Notes under the pieces: model-generated | Database searches by the model: none | Told to the model about the DNA's origin: nothing | What the model saw: only the letters and a program-made list of their open reading frames with translations | Shown: positions 38,871 to 53,000 of the stretch, piece after piece | Layout: each line of letters starts with the position of its first letter | Numbering within the stretch: the stretch's first letter is position 1 | Translations under genes and position numbers: made by a program | From: Aphis gossypii | Taxonomy: Eukaryota; Arthropoda; Insecta; Hemiptera; Aphididae | Reading direction: 5' to 3' | NCBI RefSeq assembly: GCF_020184175.1 | Contig: NC_065531.1 | Coordinates: forward strand, 27,487,213-27,551,212 | Length of the DNA: 64,000 bases

Positions 38871-39720
38871 TAATGAGCTCATTTACCATAATGTAAGTCG
38901 TCCGTATAAGCTGCTTATCTAAAATTAGATCATTTGTTTATCATTACACGGGGACGTAAGTCGCATTGCATAATAATTAATACGTTCCACTGCGACTAAT
39001 TGCATTCCGATGGCGTAGCCCCAGGTGGCCGACCCCAGAACGCTGTAAGAAGAATAGAAAGAGAGAATAAAGACTGAAAAAATCTACGACGACGAGGAAC
39101 GTGCGTTTGACATGGCGTCGCGACTTGGAAGACAAACAAAAAAATCCGTCAAGTTTATTTATTGTTTTTATTACAATTTTAATTTGTGTCTCATGCTTAT
39201 GATAAATAGCCCGTAACCGGCACACACGTGTGACAAATGGTAGCGTTTATATTGTATTAAAATGAAAAATAAATATAAAAACGCGTAACGTATACTATTG
39301 CGAGGACATATTTACGACGCGAGCTTCGATTTTTCTATCTAATTATTTTAAAACGCAATGCACAATGCCCACAAGTCAAGACCCCCCATAAGTTTTGTAT
39401 ATGTTTTATTCACGTGGCAATTAAAGAGTATCAGTGTGCCATTCGGCCGTGTAGATGAGAAATCAGATTTGCCTCGAGCAAAAGTACCGCGAAAAAGATA
39501 ATATAATTATTGTCGTGTGCATTATATATATAAAAAAAAAAAAACGGCAACACAAATAAGAAAAGGTAAAGATCTCGATTAGGATATTGCACTTAAAGTA
39601 CAGATTTTAAGCAAACGAGTTAAAACAACACAAAGATCCCTAAAAGTAGATACCTACAACTTTAAAACTCGTTCCGAGACTCAGTGCTTTGTAGCCAATC
39701 CAGAACATGCCTTTTCCTCA
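38871..39720. other. GC-elevated island
   Basis: Contains GGCGTAGCCCCAGGTGGCCG (about 39013-39032), CpG-rich GTCGCGACTTGG, and GTACCGCGAAAAAG near 39484. The 82-codon minus frame (39225-38977) is K/R/F-rich and unrecognised. The GGCGTAGCCCCAGG word resembles decayed transposon ends, so part of the island may be transposon-derived. Confidence 0.35.
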
Positions 39721-40229
39721 AGGTTTATTTTAACCAACATATGTCAAAACTTTCATGCAGGTTATTTACCATTCGAATTATATATTATATTGTAACTTTT
39801 CTATTTAATTTGAAATCTTAGCAGAGCGATTTACATTTTTCTTTTATTATGATGTATGTTTTAAAGAAAAAAAAGATTTTTGTGTTTGTCGTCACCTTTT
39901 TAACTAGTGATTTTACTGCTTCAACATTTAAGTTTAAGAGAAAAAAGTTGAACGTAGTTGATAGAAATTAAAAAGTAGAAAACAACTAAATTATTATTTC
40001 ACAAGTAAAGGGAAATACTATAAAAAAAAGGGGGAATGAAAATATTTATGTAAGTTATACAAAACTAGATTTCTACCGAATATCTTTTATTTTTAGTTTT
40101 AAAAATTAAACATTTAATACAGCGTACCTACCTCTTTAATTTAATATACAGAAATATTATTATAAATATTATCAAAGTTATAGAAATTCTATAGCTACTT
40201 TGTAGAATGTAAATAGTCAACAATTAAGT
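39721..40229. other. AT-rich DNA, no gene seen
   Basis: No supported feature. Confidence 0.6.
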
Positions 40230-40870
40230 GGTGAGTTGAATATATTGGTTTGTCTGTCATCAGCATTTCGGACGGTACAAATTGTTTGATTTTCAAAATT
40301 GAGGTAAAAATCAAAAAAAATTAAGGAAAAACGGGAAGTTTTACGCAAATATAACTTTTAAATCAATCTTTTTTGTTTTTGGTATAACTCAAGAAAGAAT
40401 AACAGTAGATAGATACTTGAAATTGTCACCAACATTTTATTAAATTTATAACTAAGGTTATTTCCAGAAATGTGGATTAAAAATTATTCTTTAGGTAGAA
40501 ATTATTGAAGAAGTAATACAACAACAACCCTGAATCCGTAAGTGTAGATAACTTAATAAAAAAATATCGAAAATCTAGTCACAATATTTTTTTTATATGC
40601 ATTTAAAGTTAAATTTTGTTAAAATTTGACAAAATCTCTAAAATTTACAAATTATTTTGTAGTTAGAAATTTATACGAGTTTTTGTTTTTAAACTTAAAA
40701 TTTGAAAATGTAATACAAGATTCCTCATAAGTAGTTCATGATTGAACCATAAAATCTAAAAATATTTCAGGTTCAAATTTAGACGAAATTACTTTTTTGA
40801 ACAATAATTAGCGATGTTCATTAATTTGTTATAATTTAAAAACATTATCCCTGGAAACTTAAAATGTTTA
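40230..40870 (+). repeat. Most complete copy of the aphid-type dispersed repeat
   Basis: The order is TCTGTCATCAGCATTTCGG (40253-40271), AATTAAGGAAAAACGGGAAG (about 40318-40337), GGTATAACTCAAGAAAGAAT (about 40381-40400), GATACTTGAAATTGTCACC, ATTTTGTAGTTAGAAATT (40654-40671) and TAATACAAGATTCCTCATAA (40711-40730). The block TTGTTATAATTTAAAAACAT ... GGAAACTTAAAATG near 40828-40865 matches 44502-44548. This chain of words is what I remember of a high-copy aphid repeat. There is no open frame, so it looks non-autonomous. Confidence 0.65.
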
Positions 40871-41034
40871 AACAAATCATATTATTAAATGAACATTTTT
40901 GATTTATTTTAAAATGTAATCTATTTATACGTACTATGCATCTATTTTTACTATTTTATGGTATTGACAGGTACAGAAAGATGTTTTAAAATTTTAAATT
41001 ATATAAGTTGATATAATATACTACGTATATAAAT

Positions 41035-41062
41035 CACGAATTAAGATTTATCTTAATTCGTG
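41035..41062. repeat. Perfect 12-bp inverted repeat (hairpin)
   Basis: CACGAATTAAGA (41035-41046), a 4-base loop, then the exact reverse complement (41051-41062). Function unknown. Confidence 0.85.
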
Positions 41063-44000
41063 GTATAATTGTTTGATAAAATATTATAAATGCAATATTT
41101 TTGGAAAAAATTATATCAACATACCATAATACTAAAAGTAAAATAAATTACTAACAGTTATATCAAAAAAGCATATCTTTAGAAACACGTCTTGGTGATA
41201 TTACCTGACTGACCGTTTCTGTTCAAATTCATTTTTTATCTACAATGATCTATCGTTTAATTCAAATTTAACACATAATAGTGATCCACTCAACATCTTA
41301 AGTATCCTATTATCCTATAATACTATTTTTATTTTTACTTTCATGTTTTCAAATTTTAACAAAATTATATATTGAATAAAATAAGCATATTTTCCTCAAA
41401 CAGTTTTATCTATATATTTTTTGTATTTAAAAGTAAAATCTTGAAACTTTCCACTATTAATTAATGAATTAATAATAAAACTTTAAAATATTTACACTAA
41501 TTTTAAGCTATTTATACCACGATAAGTCCATTCACGCCATTCTACGGTACATCTATATCGAAATTAACTTACAAGTTAGTAATAATTAATTATGATTTAT
41601 TCTTAAAATTTGATATGTTTTAACATACCCATAACATTCACGTATAGTAGCAAAATTTATAACTGAATACTATACTAGAATAACTACTGCATATTTATTA
41701 TCTTCTATTAAAATTTTAGCCAGTAAAAACCGATATTCATCTATTTATTTAATAATTTAATAAGGATAGGTATCAATTTTGTTTTAACAACAATCTTATT
41801 TTTAATAATACCTACTGTATTTATTTATCACGGACTTTAGTTCTTTACGAATGTTAATATTATAATAGTATACTTATTATAAGATTATCATGAACTATGA
41901 ACTTTACATGTATGTATTTAGAATACATGTATTGATATTTAAATTTTAAATATCACTTTTTTTTTTAAATAATTTTATAAACGCTTTCATTTTTTCAAAA
42001 AAATTAAATATAACTATTACATAATTTTTCTAATAACCCCATAAATTGTAACATACACATTATTTACTTACTTAGTTCTTGTTAGGCATTAGTGTACATT
42101 TTCACTACCTCATAAGTGATGCTCGTATACGGACACGTATAGTATCATACCCAGAGCAGATTCATGCGTGTTATCTATTTTTGTTTTGTTTTTTTTTTTT
42201 TTGTATTAATTTATAACCGAATCAACTTACTTATCCGTGGTATCATTGTCATAATTATTTACTTTAAAAGGTGTTTCTAAATCAGGATAAACTACATTTT
42301 TAAGGCAGTGTACCTATTTTGAATATTTAAAAATAAAAAAATAAATTAACTTACATTTTGTTTGTGGCATTTTACCTTTTAAGCTTTTGAGGGAAGTGAT
42401 ATATTTGCATTTCAACTTAAATAGTATAGGACTGTGGTGGCTTTTGAATAAGTTATTCGATGAACCCTAGAAGAAATTTTATAGTCATCACTTTATACTA
42501 ACATCCTTCAGAAAAAAACTTTTAAAATTTTTTATTTAAAAAACTAGAAAATCCATAATGCAGTTTGAACAAATGAAAAATACGACAAACTTCTTCGTTA
42601 TTCAGATGTTTTAATTAGTATTTAAGCCTTTTAACAATAACTTTTTCTCCATCTACCATAGTTTTTACAAAATTGTTCATTCTTTCATGACAACGCTTAT
42701 GTATTATGCATTTTGCTTAACTCTTGGCCTATCCATTATGGTAATTTTATACTCCAATACAAAGCTAATTGCAAATTTTATGAAATTATTCCTTTGCATT
42801 AATTTGTTATTCGTATGAATCGATTAATTAAAATTAAAAATTATACTCAAAACTTTTTAACTAGAATTAAAAAAGACAATTTGTCATCTGATATGATATA
42901 CTTAAAATTAAACATTTAAATTTCTGTATTAGAATTTTACAAAACAAAGCGGCATAACAGATAACAACGAATTTCCTAGTTTTCTAAATGAACCGCGTTG
43001 GTGACAGTATGAGTATCGTGTAATAGTATATAGTTTTAACACAATACTATATTATAAACATTCTATTTTACAATAAAAACCATTGGCTTTTATCGAAAAC
43101 CAGTAAAATAACTATTAGATTAAACTATTAAAGTATAGAATGGTATTAATAAGTAATGACTATCCTCTCAAATTTCGTAATTTATAATATGTATTTTGTA
43201 CACCCAAAATTACCAAATAAAATTATAGTATTATACTAAATAAAAATAAAATTACAGAAAAAATGTATACAATAATTTTATTATTCTGTGAATCCATTAA
43301 AAATCACCGTCTCAATATTATGCTTTTTAAATATAAATTGGTATTTAGTTAAACACATTTAATTGTTACCTATAAGTTTTTAAATTTTTAATAATCGATA
43401 AAATTTTTTATTTTTATTTTACTTCAACTAGTTTAATTAATGCAATTTAAATAATAAAATCAATTCCAAATCCTTGTAGATGAATTTTTATCATTTTTAA
43501 CAAAAACCAAGTCAAATTATTTCTTAGAGTAATGTATTTTCAAACATATCTATAATGTTCTTACATATTAAGTTACTTTATTATATTTTTATCAATTAAT
43601 GTTTGTACACTTGTGAATTTAAATTTAGCAAATTGAATTTAATAAATTCTTCATATGCATGAAGTTATGTATAAAAGACCATTAAATTCTCAACCTTCTT
43701 ATTACATTTTAAAATTATTAATGTAATAATTAGAAACAGAGATGTGAAACTTTATACTTTTTATATCTTTATATTTTAATTGAAAAAATCAAAAAATCGT
43801 TAAATCATTAATTTTATATTAACTTAAAAATATTTAATTCAGAATCATTTTTTCGTATATAATGTTTTATTATTGGATTTGAATTTTCACATACATAACT
43901 GACTTATTCAATTTAACGAGATGCATTTGAAATCAAACTATTTAGCAGAGTGGCTTACTCTGTTTTCTGTCCATATTGTCAACTTGTCTTTTTTCAATTA

Positions 44001-44339
44001 ATTACCTTTATGGGCTCTTACTATAATAATAACGAGCATTTATTTTATCTATTTTTAAATATCGATTTACATGAATTTAATATTTAATTATCAATATCAC
44101 AATATCAAAAGATTATCTAAGAATATCATTATTTATTTATTTACATATTTATTTACGTTGCATTACATAATCATAACTAATATATTATAATCCAATTTTG
44201 CAGTCCTTCATAGTGTGACATTTTTACTTATATTATATTATATTTTATATTATTCATCCAACCCTTAATAATATGGTAGACGGCTCAATGTATAGGCAAA
44301 ATAGGTACATAATTTAGTTAAAAGCATTAAGAAACCACA
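41063..44339. other. AT-rich DNA, no gene seen
   Basis: Includes a T run at about 42189-42202. No supported gene. Confidence 0.6.
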
Positions 44340-44560
44340 TAATGAATTTAAAAATATTGAAAATTAAGTACAAGATTCCTCACATATAATTCTTAATAGC
44401 AATAAAAATGTATTAAAAATACATGGTAACGTTAACCTAACAATGGAGCGTTTATAGTAATTTTTTTTTAAATTTGTACTAAAAATGACGATTGCAATTA
44501 TTTTGTTGTAATTCTAAAAATATTAACTGTAGAAACTTAAATCATTAAAGTTTACTCAAA
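44340..44560 (+). repeat. Fragment of the TACAAGATTCC repeat family
   Basis: AAATTAAGTACAAGATTCCT (44361-44380) and TTGTTGTAATTCTAAAAATA ... GAAACTTAAA (about 44504-44540) follow the order and spacing of the 40.7-40.87 kb copy, in the same orientation. Confidence 0.6.
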
Positions 44561-45097
44561 CTATCGTTTCAGTGCACAGCGAAATGTTTATAATATTTGT
44601 ACTACTTTAAGAGTATAGGTAGACTATTTAAATTTATATTATAATTTATAATAAATTTTAATAATACAATGTTCGTATGGATTAAATCCGAATAAAATAA
44701 GTCATATGTGACTACATGACAATTTACATAGCTCAATAAATTAAATGTCAGGAAGTCATAGATTACCCAGACAATCACACAACTGATTATCGGTCGAATG
44801 CAGTCCAACAGTATTACAGTTCATTCTTTAACCGCTAAATTGCATAGGTAAGTGTGTGATAACATATAATCATGGAAAAAAATCTATATCTATTTGGTCT
44901 GTATGACAATACGTTAAAATAGAACAATCAACAATATTATTATTAAATTGTTTATTTGCAACGAAATATCTTTTAAATAATAAGAAATTTTAATAATTTA
45001 CAATATTGTCAATATTGTACACGTGACATGCTTACATGATATTTAATAGCTTAATGAAACACCTTTCACACAAACAATCATATATAAAGTAACTTTA
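44561..45097. other. AT-rich DNA, no gene seen
   Basis: The 68-codon minus frame at 44602-44808 is AT-biased. Confidence 0.55.
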
Positions 45098-45456
45098 TTA
45101 TATTATTATATGAAGCTTCTTAAGAGAAAAATGTATTTGATAATTTTTACGCCGATATTTCTGTACGATAACGAAATAGAATAATATTGCTGACCCGCGA
45201 TTGACGTCCAGCGAATTGACTATTTCACTGCGGGGAATTGAATTTTGGTTGAAGCGGTATTTTTTCTTTAACCACTCCTTTCTTTTCCTATTCATTCTTC
45301 GCCATCAATGAACGACAACCGTTGTGCTAGTTTTATGTCTGGCACAATAAATTTTGACTTTTTGATGCACTCCAGACCAAGCTCTTCGATTAATTGTTTT
45401 TTCTTTGTTCCCTGGAGAATAAGTTGAATTTGATTACAGTGGCCAAACAGAGACAA
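45098..45456 (-). pseudogene. Coding-like remnant in two frames, unknown protein
   Basis: A minus frame is open for 54 codons from 45456 to TGA at 45294-45292 and reads QLIEELGLECIKKSKFIVPD then IKLAQRLSFIDGEE. Its start is preceded by TTATTCTCCAG, an acceptor-like sequence. It runs directly into a second minus frame (45295-45098, start ATG overlapping the stop) beginning MNRKRKEWLKKKYRFNQNS. The two could be one broken protein, or a terminal exon followed by chance. The basic RKEWLKKK start faintly recalls transposase N-termini, but that is not enough for a call. Local GC is above the background. Confidence 0.35.
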
Positions 45457-45957
45457 TCACGTGATAATTTTATCATTTTTTTTTTTTTTTATCAAATAAA
45501 AAACAGACCCGATAGCAAATGTAATAATAGTATAATACTCCATTGTTCCATCTGAAAAATATTATGGTTGTAAAAAAATTGGTTTTTTCGATTTTTAATT
45601 TATACTAATCCATGACATCAAAATAAAATTCGTACACCTAAATTTATTAAAAATCTTCCACAACCTTACAAATTTTCTCTAAAATTTCTACTTTTTTAGT
45701 TACAATGATTTAACTAAAATCATTAGAGAAAAATGAACGGTTTTTTTATTTAAATTTCTATTTTATAAAAATGGATATTTAAAAAACCTAACTACCTATA
45801 TACTTTGAAATGTACATCGCTAGAGGACAGCGCGGTATCAACATTATGTGGCCTCTATTTACACAGACCTATTTTGAATTGTTATACACTTAATGTCTTT
45901 TAATAAGATAATATAAAAATACTACAAAATATACATAATTATCGCTATACTACTCGT

Positions 45958-45978
45958 ATAATAATAATAATAATAATA
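45958..45978. repeat. (TAA)n microsatellite
   Basis: About seven TAA units. Confidence 0.9.
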
Positions 45979-48900
45979 GTTTATTTTAAACATTTAATCA
46001 CGTTTTAATTTTGATAGAGTAAATATAAGAAGCTACTTTTATATTATACTTACTTAATAATTAAAGTTATTTTTATTTTAAATAAATATATTATTATTTA
46101 TTACCAATACTATAGAGTACCTATTAAATATTATATGATATTATGTACCTAGTAATTGGTTTTCAAGGACTTGGACAATAGCTTTAATAATAAAATTAGT
46201 AGACCTACTATAAAACCATAAAACTTAAAACGAAGAACAAAAGCTGTATTTATAAATCGATTTTTACGATACATCAATTATTAAGCGATTTATGAGTGTA
46301 AAATATTGCCATTTAAAAATGTTCATAACTCACTGAAAAATTAAAATATCATAAAACTGAAGTGGAAACTTAGACCATGATCTTACTCCAAGTTTTATAA
46401 TAAGTCTATTCACTCTAATATTAATAATTATAACAACACTAAATTGATTCTGTTGAAAGCAATTTTTCTTCGTTTTACTTGCTTTTAACACGACAATGGA
46501 CTTATTCTGATGATAACTTGCATAAGACTTAAGTATACAACTTATTTATTTTATAAAATAACAATTGGTTTTGGAAAAGTTATAAAAGGTATATCAAATT
46601 TAGACCATTATTTACTCTTACTATGGCTTCGATTCAAATGTTTAAGACAGCTGTTTTTATCAGATTATAAAAATATGTAAATGCATAAAATTTGATTCTA
46701 ATAAATTACCAAAACTAGGATACTATAACTATATATTATATAACTGAAAGGTATGCTCGTTAGTCAATCAAAGTTAAATTTAAATTGTAATTATTCGTAT
46801 TATAAGTTTATCAAATTTTAGTATGGCCAATAAACAACTATTAAAATATAGGCTTTATTGTGCACCGGAAATCAAATTTCCGTGTGACTGAGATATTATA
46901 TACATTATAGAATATATTAACATTTATTTTATTTATTGTCCATAGATATGCAATAAAATGCGATTTGTGATATTGCGATAATATCGACGATAATATAAAT
47001 AACACTGCAGACTTGTACTAGAGATGATTTCTATTTTAAAAATTGTCAATAATTTGATACACCTTTGCTCGTTAAAATTATAAATTATAATACTATCGTA
47101 TCTCAATTTTATATTTATAAATGACACTTTATTTTTATTCTGAAAGACGAGTTAAAACCATTAACCACCCACCAATGTCTACACCATTGAATTTGGCACT
47201 TTGATGCTTTAAATCTTTTATTTTCGGTGTATTCACTATACACTACTATATTTACTATATTTTATACTTAGAGTAGTGCTTAACTATGTAATGGCTTAAT
47301 GAAACGGATTATGTCATTTATATAACCGTAAGTAATTGGATAGTAACATAAAATCGATTATCATCGTAAATATCTGTGAATGTTTCCAATTAGAACGATA
47401 ACATATCACCTAAATTTGATCATGCATTATTTATGTCATGAGATATCAAACTATAATGTTGTATGCAATCTGATTTTTAAGTCGTACACTACAATTATAT
47501 TGAAATTGAGTACAATTTATTGTTGATAAATAATAAATTGGTTCAAATTGATTTAAATAGCAACTTAGCAATGATTTATTTTAAAGTAATTTTACTAAAA
47601 CTACATATAATATTTTTATTTTTATTGATGTATGATTGTTATATATATTTATATAACATATATGTATATGTATATAAATAACTAAAACTGCCTATACAGT
47701 CGGATATACAATAGCCATCGGAAAAATTATTAATAATATTAAAATACATTTCAACAAATATATTTTTCTACATTTTTAGATTCAACTACCATGAGTGTGA
47801 TAGATATAAATAACTGCAACTGCATTCGTATAAAATATGTTAATATTGTTTATTTTAATGCTGCCTTCGAAGTCGTCTGCGTCTATTTTATTGAAATTGA
47901 CAATGAAATAGATACCATCAAAGTGAATATAGTGCATAAGCGATTTATTTTAGTTTACAATGCATATACTTGTGTAATTTTTGTATACATAAACACAACA
48001 TTATTTATAATAAATATTCTTAAAAATATATTCAACTTGTATGATAGGATGTAAGCTGTAGATAATAAGTATTTTACTTATACCAAAATGTTTACAATCT
48101 ATACACAGTAGATACATTTTTTAAACCAATATGTTAGAATATAATATTAACAATAATTTCAATAATAATAACTAGGGGGGAATTTTACTGAAAGATGAAT
48201 TTTTGATTGAAACTATAATATTTCATTTGATCAATATTATTAGTTCTGTTCCGTCGAATCAAATTATAATTACTGCAATTATAACTGGACGTAACCTAAT
48301 CATTCAACAACCACATGTTTACTTTAGAAATAACTGCGATATCTTATTTAAATACAATACAATAATGGTATTATACCGAAAAATGTAATATATAATCTTT
48401 TATCATCACGTGTATACAAAAATCAAAAGAAACATAATAAAAGCGATAGATTTTATCATTTTTACAGGGGTACGAATATAGCATTTAATGTCTCTTGTAT
48501 ATGTATTTGTATTTTTCCCCTTTTCTTTAAACTAACATTAAGTCATAACTCATACATTTATTATCATAAAGTATATCTTTTGTTGTACAATTTTTATATT
48601 AATGCACTCTCAAAAATATTAAAACTCAGAAAACGAAACAATTGTATTTTGCAAATATTATTCTTCACCATTTTATAAATGTGTAATTCATAAGATTTAC
48701 ATTTTTTTTAAACTTTTATGCTTTTATAATATATTTATTACTTATAAAATAGTAGCTATATGCCTATATGTTTACAAAGAGGAGTTCATTGAATAAGATG
48801 GATAAAAAGTTAGTCATAAGAATAATAAATGACATAGGTATACAATATATATATTATATATTAAAGTTGAAATATTAATTCAGTAATTCTATGAATAAAT

Positions 48901-50096
48901 GTGCCATTTCAGCAAAAATATAAAGTATAATTTATTAAATTTATATTATAGCTAAATTTTGTAAAAAAATAACTAAATATTAAGTGAATAAAATATTGAC
49001 ACAATTTAGGATACAGTACATTATACGAGTACATAACATTTCATTTTAATTGATTTGAAAATAAATTAATTAAGTAAACTACTAATTTTAACACCAAAAC
49101 TTTAGTGGCATTTTGAGTTACACAAGACATTATTTGTATAACATGTACATATTTTAGTTAAACATTTATTTGTATATGAACATTTAAAAACCCCTTGGCC
49201 ATTTTCTAGAGATTATTCAAACACTACTCACTACTTAAGACCTTAATGAAACTAATTTGTCTTATGATACATTTTCAGTTGACATTAAGTTTTATGAACA
49301 AAGAGTAAATTATGAACGGGTATATAAATATTATAGTTATAATGTACTTGAAATACAAAAATATTTTTAAAAAAACATATGTTATAAACATTTTTTATTC
49401 ATACGTACCGTTATTACTGTCAAGCTGATAATTCATAAATGTTTCCAATAGCCTCGATAAACACAAATAAATTAAAATTTGAAATTTTGATCAAGCTGTG
49501 ACTGAAAATCTATAATATATTAAAATCTCAAGTTGAAATTTATGAAAACCATTTGATAAACGACAAAACGTATTTTCATACATTTATTTTTTTCTTAACA
49601 GGATAAACATAAACCAATTTATTTCATTATATCGGTTGAGTAATTTTTTTCTATTGTTTTGTTATTTAATATCACCTATGATCCTAACCACCATCTCAAT
49701 TTTAAATAGGTATCTTTTGTATTACGCTAAACAATTCATCATCCTATAGTCATAATATATATTTTAATATTTAGTTATTTTTCACTTACTGGGAAAATTA
49801 GTTTTTCGATATAATTTAGTAATATCGTAACTTTTAATGTAAATTATTGTCATTTATGATTTTATAAAGTCCCTAGATCATAAAGAAAAAATCAATATTA
49901 TATTATGAAGTGTCTGTACTGCTAAAGTTGACCTATATAAAGTCCTTAATATCTAACAAAAACTTTATCAAAATAGTTTTTTTCTGGTAGCTTTATAAAT
50001 TAATAAACAACAACGATAACGAGGTATTAATAAGAAATATATTAAATCCTTAGTTGTACTGTAAATAGTACACTTATAACAATTGTTATCATTTAA
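45979..50096. other. AT-rich DNA, no gene seen
   Basis: GTTATATATATTTATATAAC (about 47638-47657) forms a small AT hairpin. The plus frames at 47791-48054 and 48203-48388 are I/N/Y-biased and of a length expected by chance. Confidence 0.55.
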
Positions 50097-50132
50097 TAGT
50101 TTATGAAATAAAACTAATTATTTCATAAACTA
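50097..50132. repeat. Perfect 14-bp inverted repeat (hairpin)
   Basis: TAGTTTATGAAATA (50097-50110), an 8-base loop, then the exact reverse complement (50119-50132). This is the longest perfect non-simple stem I found. Confidence 0.85.
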
Positions 50133-50568
50133 ACAATATTCAACACTTGTAGTACTTAGAATATAATTACGATTGATAATTAATATCAATATAGAAGCGT
50201 CATTTTAACATTATTTTTTTTTCAGCATCAATTTTAAGGCGGATACTCAGTTCATTAAAAAGTAATTTAATATTTTAAATTATAGTAAAAAAAAATCCAA
50301 TTAATTATTATACCTTCTACAAAGTTTATAAAATGTAGTTAAATTTTAACATTAAGGTAGCATATGAACAACTATGTATTAATATCATCAATTACAAAAA
50401 TGTAAATTGTATATTGAAAAGAAAATTATAATGAAAGTATGAATGTAATCCTAAATTATGAGAAAATCGTTCCAATTGATATATTAAAATGTGCAATTTT
50501 ATAATGTATATGTATTTTATACCTGCCCATAGTTAGATATAATATGATATAAACTAAAAAATTATTTA

Positions 50569-50605
50569 CAGTGAAAACTCTTTACAACGAAACTCTATAC
50601 AATAT
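50569..50605. mobile_element. Possible pogo/Tc1-type element end
   Basis: TA is followed by CAGTGAAAACTCTTTACAAC and GAAACTCTATACAA, resembling CAGTGAAAC...CAACGAA-type inverted ends of pogo-like elements. I could not find an inverted partner nearby, so it may be a solo remnant or chance. Confidence 0.3.
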
Positions 50606-51059
50606 TAACATTGCATAATAATGGTTGGTTTGCTTTATACCTAATTCATTAGCGTATATTAGTCACTCTCAATAACGAAATAATATTTTATGTTTCATAA
50701 TACGATTTACATGTTATGGTATTATTTATAATAAAAATGATCGGCATAAATAAATGTATGTTCATAAATTACATTATTTCTATGTCAAAAGTGAATAGAG
50801 TAAGGGTCTATCTATTTATTTATTTTTTTAGACATTTTTTTATGAGGATATCTATATTGGCGATCCACACGTATTTATAGTTTTATTTTTTATTTTTCCT
50901 ATAGCCCTCATTCTATTTTAGAGAATCCGCTTAAAGCTTTATGTAACCCTCTAGAAATTAATCATTATTTTGTAGACGTTTTTATTTTAAATGGTCAGCC
51001 GTACTATAATACTTTGAATAATTATTATACAATTTCAAATAATATCTCATCTAAAATTC

Positions 51060-51480
51060 ACGGTAGGAAACGAGTGGTAAAATATATACAACCTAAGTAT
51101 CTATTCCTCTGTTTGCACACTATACAACCATTACAAAATTGACAGCATCTACCGGTATCGTTTGTTTTGCTAACTCTCTGCACAAAGCCAACATTATACA
51201 TCCATTAAACTCTTGATTTAAAGTTTAATTATAATTCTGATAGCGTAACCCAATAGCTCGAGCTGCAAAAATAACACTAACATTTCTAACGCTCTTGTAT
51301 TAACGCAACTTATTGAATTTGTTAATAGCTTCAGAGATTCTTTCAGACAGCTGTAATCGTTTTTATTAAAACCTGGTAGATTTATTGTGGCACTACCGCA
51401 ATCTTAATACTAACCATCAATTCAAGACAATTTAGACTCGAGTTCAAAAATATTATTCATCAGCCTTTTTCCGTAAAAAT
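51060..51480. other. Slightly richer patch, possibly decayed coding
   Basis: Minus-strand frames of about 30-61 codons (61 codons at 51403-51221, with LEMLVLFLQLELLGYAI) have protein-like texture, but several frames look alike and each is broken. The evidence is too weak for a gene call. Confidence 0.2.
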
Positions 51481-53000
51481 GATTTAACAAGCCAATACGT
51501 TATCAAAATATATTTCATTAATTTAGTTTTAAATTTTATTGTATTAGGTATCGCGTTTAAAATATTTCATGAACGTTTTGAATTTTTAAATAATTGAATA
51601 CATTATTTTGTAAACATAGGTAATAATAATCATACAAGTGAAAGAAACTCTATATAAGAGATTCTTATATCACTTCCATATATTTCCATGTTTAATAGAA
51701 TTCTTGATTTTCTAGTGACTAAATAATCATTGTAGTGCAGTACTGATATAAACTTATAATTTTCTAATAAGAACTGCCCTTTTGTACTGTAAATTATTTA
51801 ATTAATTATTATTTACCAAATTTTAAATTTTAAAAGAGCATTTTCTCAGATATCAACATGTTTATACAAAAGATAAAATCCATTAAAAATCATTTTATAC
51901 AAATATAAAATAGATATAATAATTAGATCTAGTATTTATTAAACTTAAACTATTTTTATAAATTATGAATATTTATAAATTAACATAAATTACTAAAGAT
52001 CTTAAATCACTAAAACTCACATCTTTCTAACACATTATCATGAACATTTTGGGTATCTTTGGTACACGAAGTTACTCAACTATTCTTTCTAATTTTAATT
52101 TTAATACCACAATATTATTATAAACAATTTTTGTTAAATAATGTACAGTAAAAAAAGCAGTTCTCGTTTTAAAAACAGAAGATTATAACTCCACAAAACA
52201 CTTCTTAAGTATACAAAATCTTGAAAATTTAAAAACATTATCTTTATGTATATTTCAAAATTTTGAATTATTGTTTGAAATGTTTAAAAAAGATGTACAG
52301 AAGATTTTGGGTAACAAAAAGTGTTAGTTATTACAACCTAAATAATAATATAAATACACAATTTTTAAATATTTTAATTCTAAAAACTATTTTAAGCTGT
52401 TTATGTTTAAAATGTATACACATATGATATAACTCACTATAATATTACTTTCACCACGCAATTTTCTGTGAAAGCATAGAGCATAAAATAAAATATATTG
52501 ATTAATTAGTAATCTAAAAAAAAAAAAAACTCAACTATATCGACTATCGATATCTACAGGTTATAATTATATAATTTTATATAGGTAATACTGTGAGTAA
52601 TTTTTTAATATATTTAATTGGATAAAATTAATAATTTATGTTTATACTTTTAAAGATTCGATTCCTTTCATATGATAGAGGATCTCTTTTATATTTATTT
52701 TACTTTGCATAAAATAATATTTTTAGTATGACCATAGTTTTATTTTTGAAAGTATTAAAATTGAACGATTTTAGATAACAAGTCTAAACCTATTTAAACA
52801 CTTTATGAATTATGATTTAGATATAATATTTGAATAGTTATCATTATTATCAAAGTTTAACTATCGATTTAGTTCTTGGTTTCGGTAATATCACGTTTTT
52901 GCCATATTTTAATGACGTAGAAATTGTACACGTCTGTTTAACTTAACATGTTTCCGTTTTAATGGTTTTTACTTTTTACGTTATCGATTAAATTGGAAAC
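51481..53000. other. AT-rich DNA, no gene seen
   Basis: Includes an A run at about 52516-52529. No supported gene. Confidence 0.6.

Noticed and set aside
47791..48388. Two AT-biased plus frames (87 and 61 codons)
   Set aside because: Length and I/N/Y/K composition are what AT-rich non-coding DNA gives.
51221..51403. 61-codon minus frame as a gene
   Set aside because: Neighbouring frames look equally protein-like and are broken; many such frames are expected by chance.
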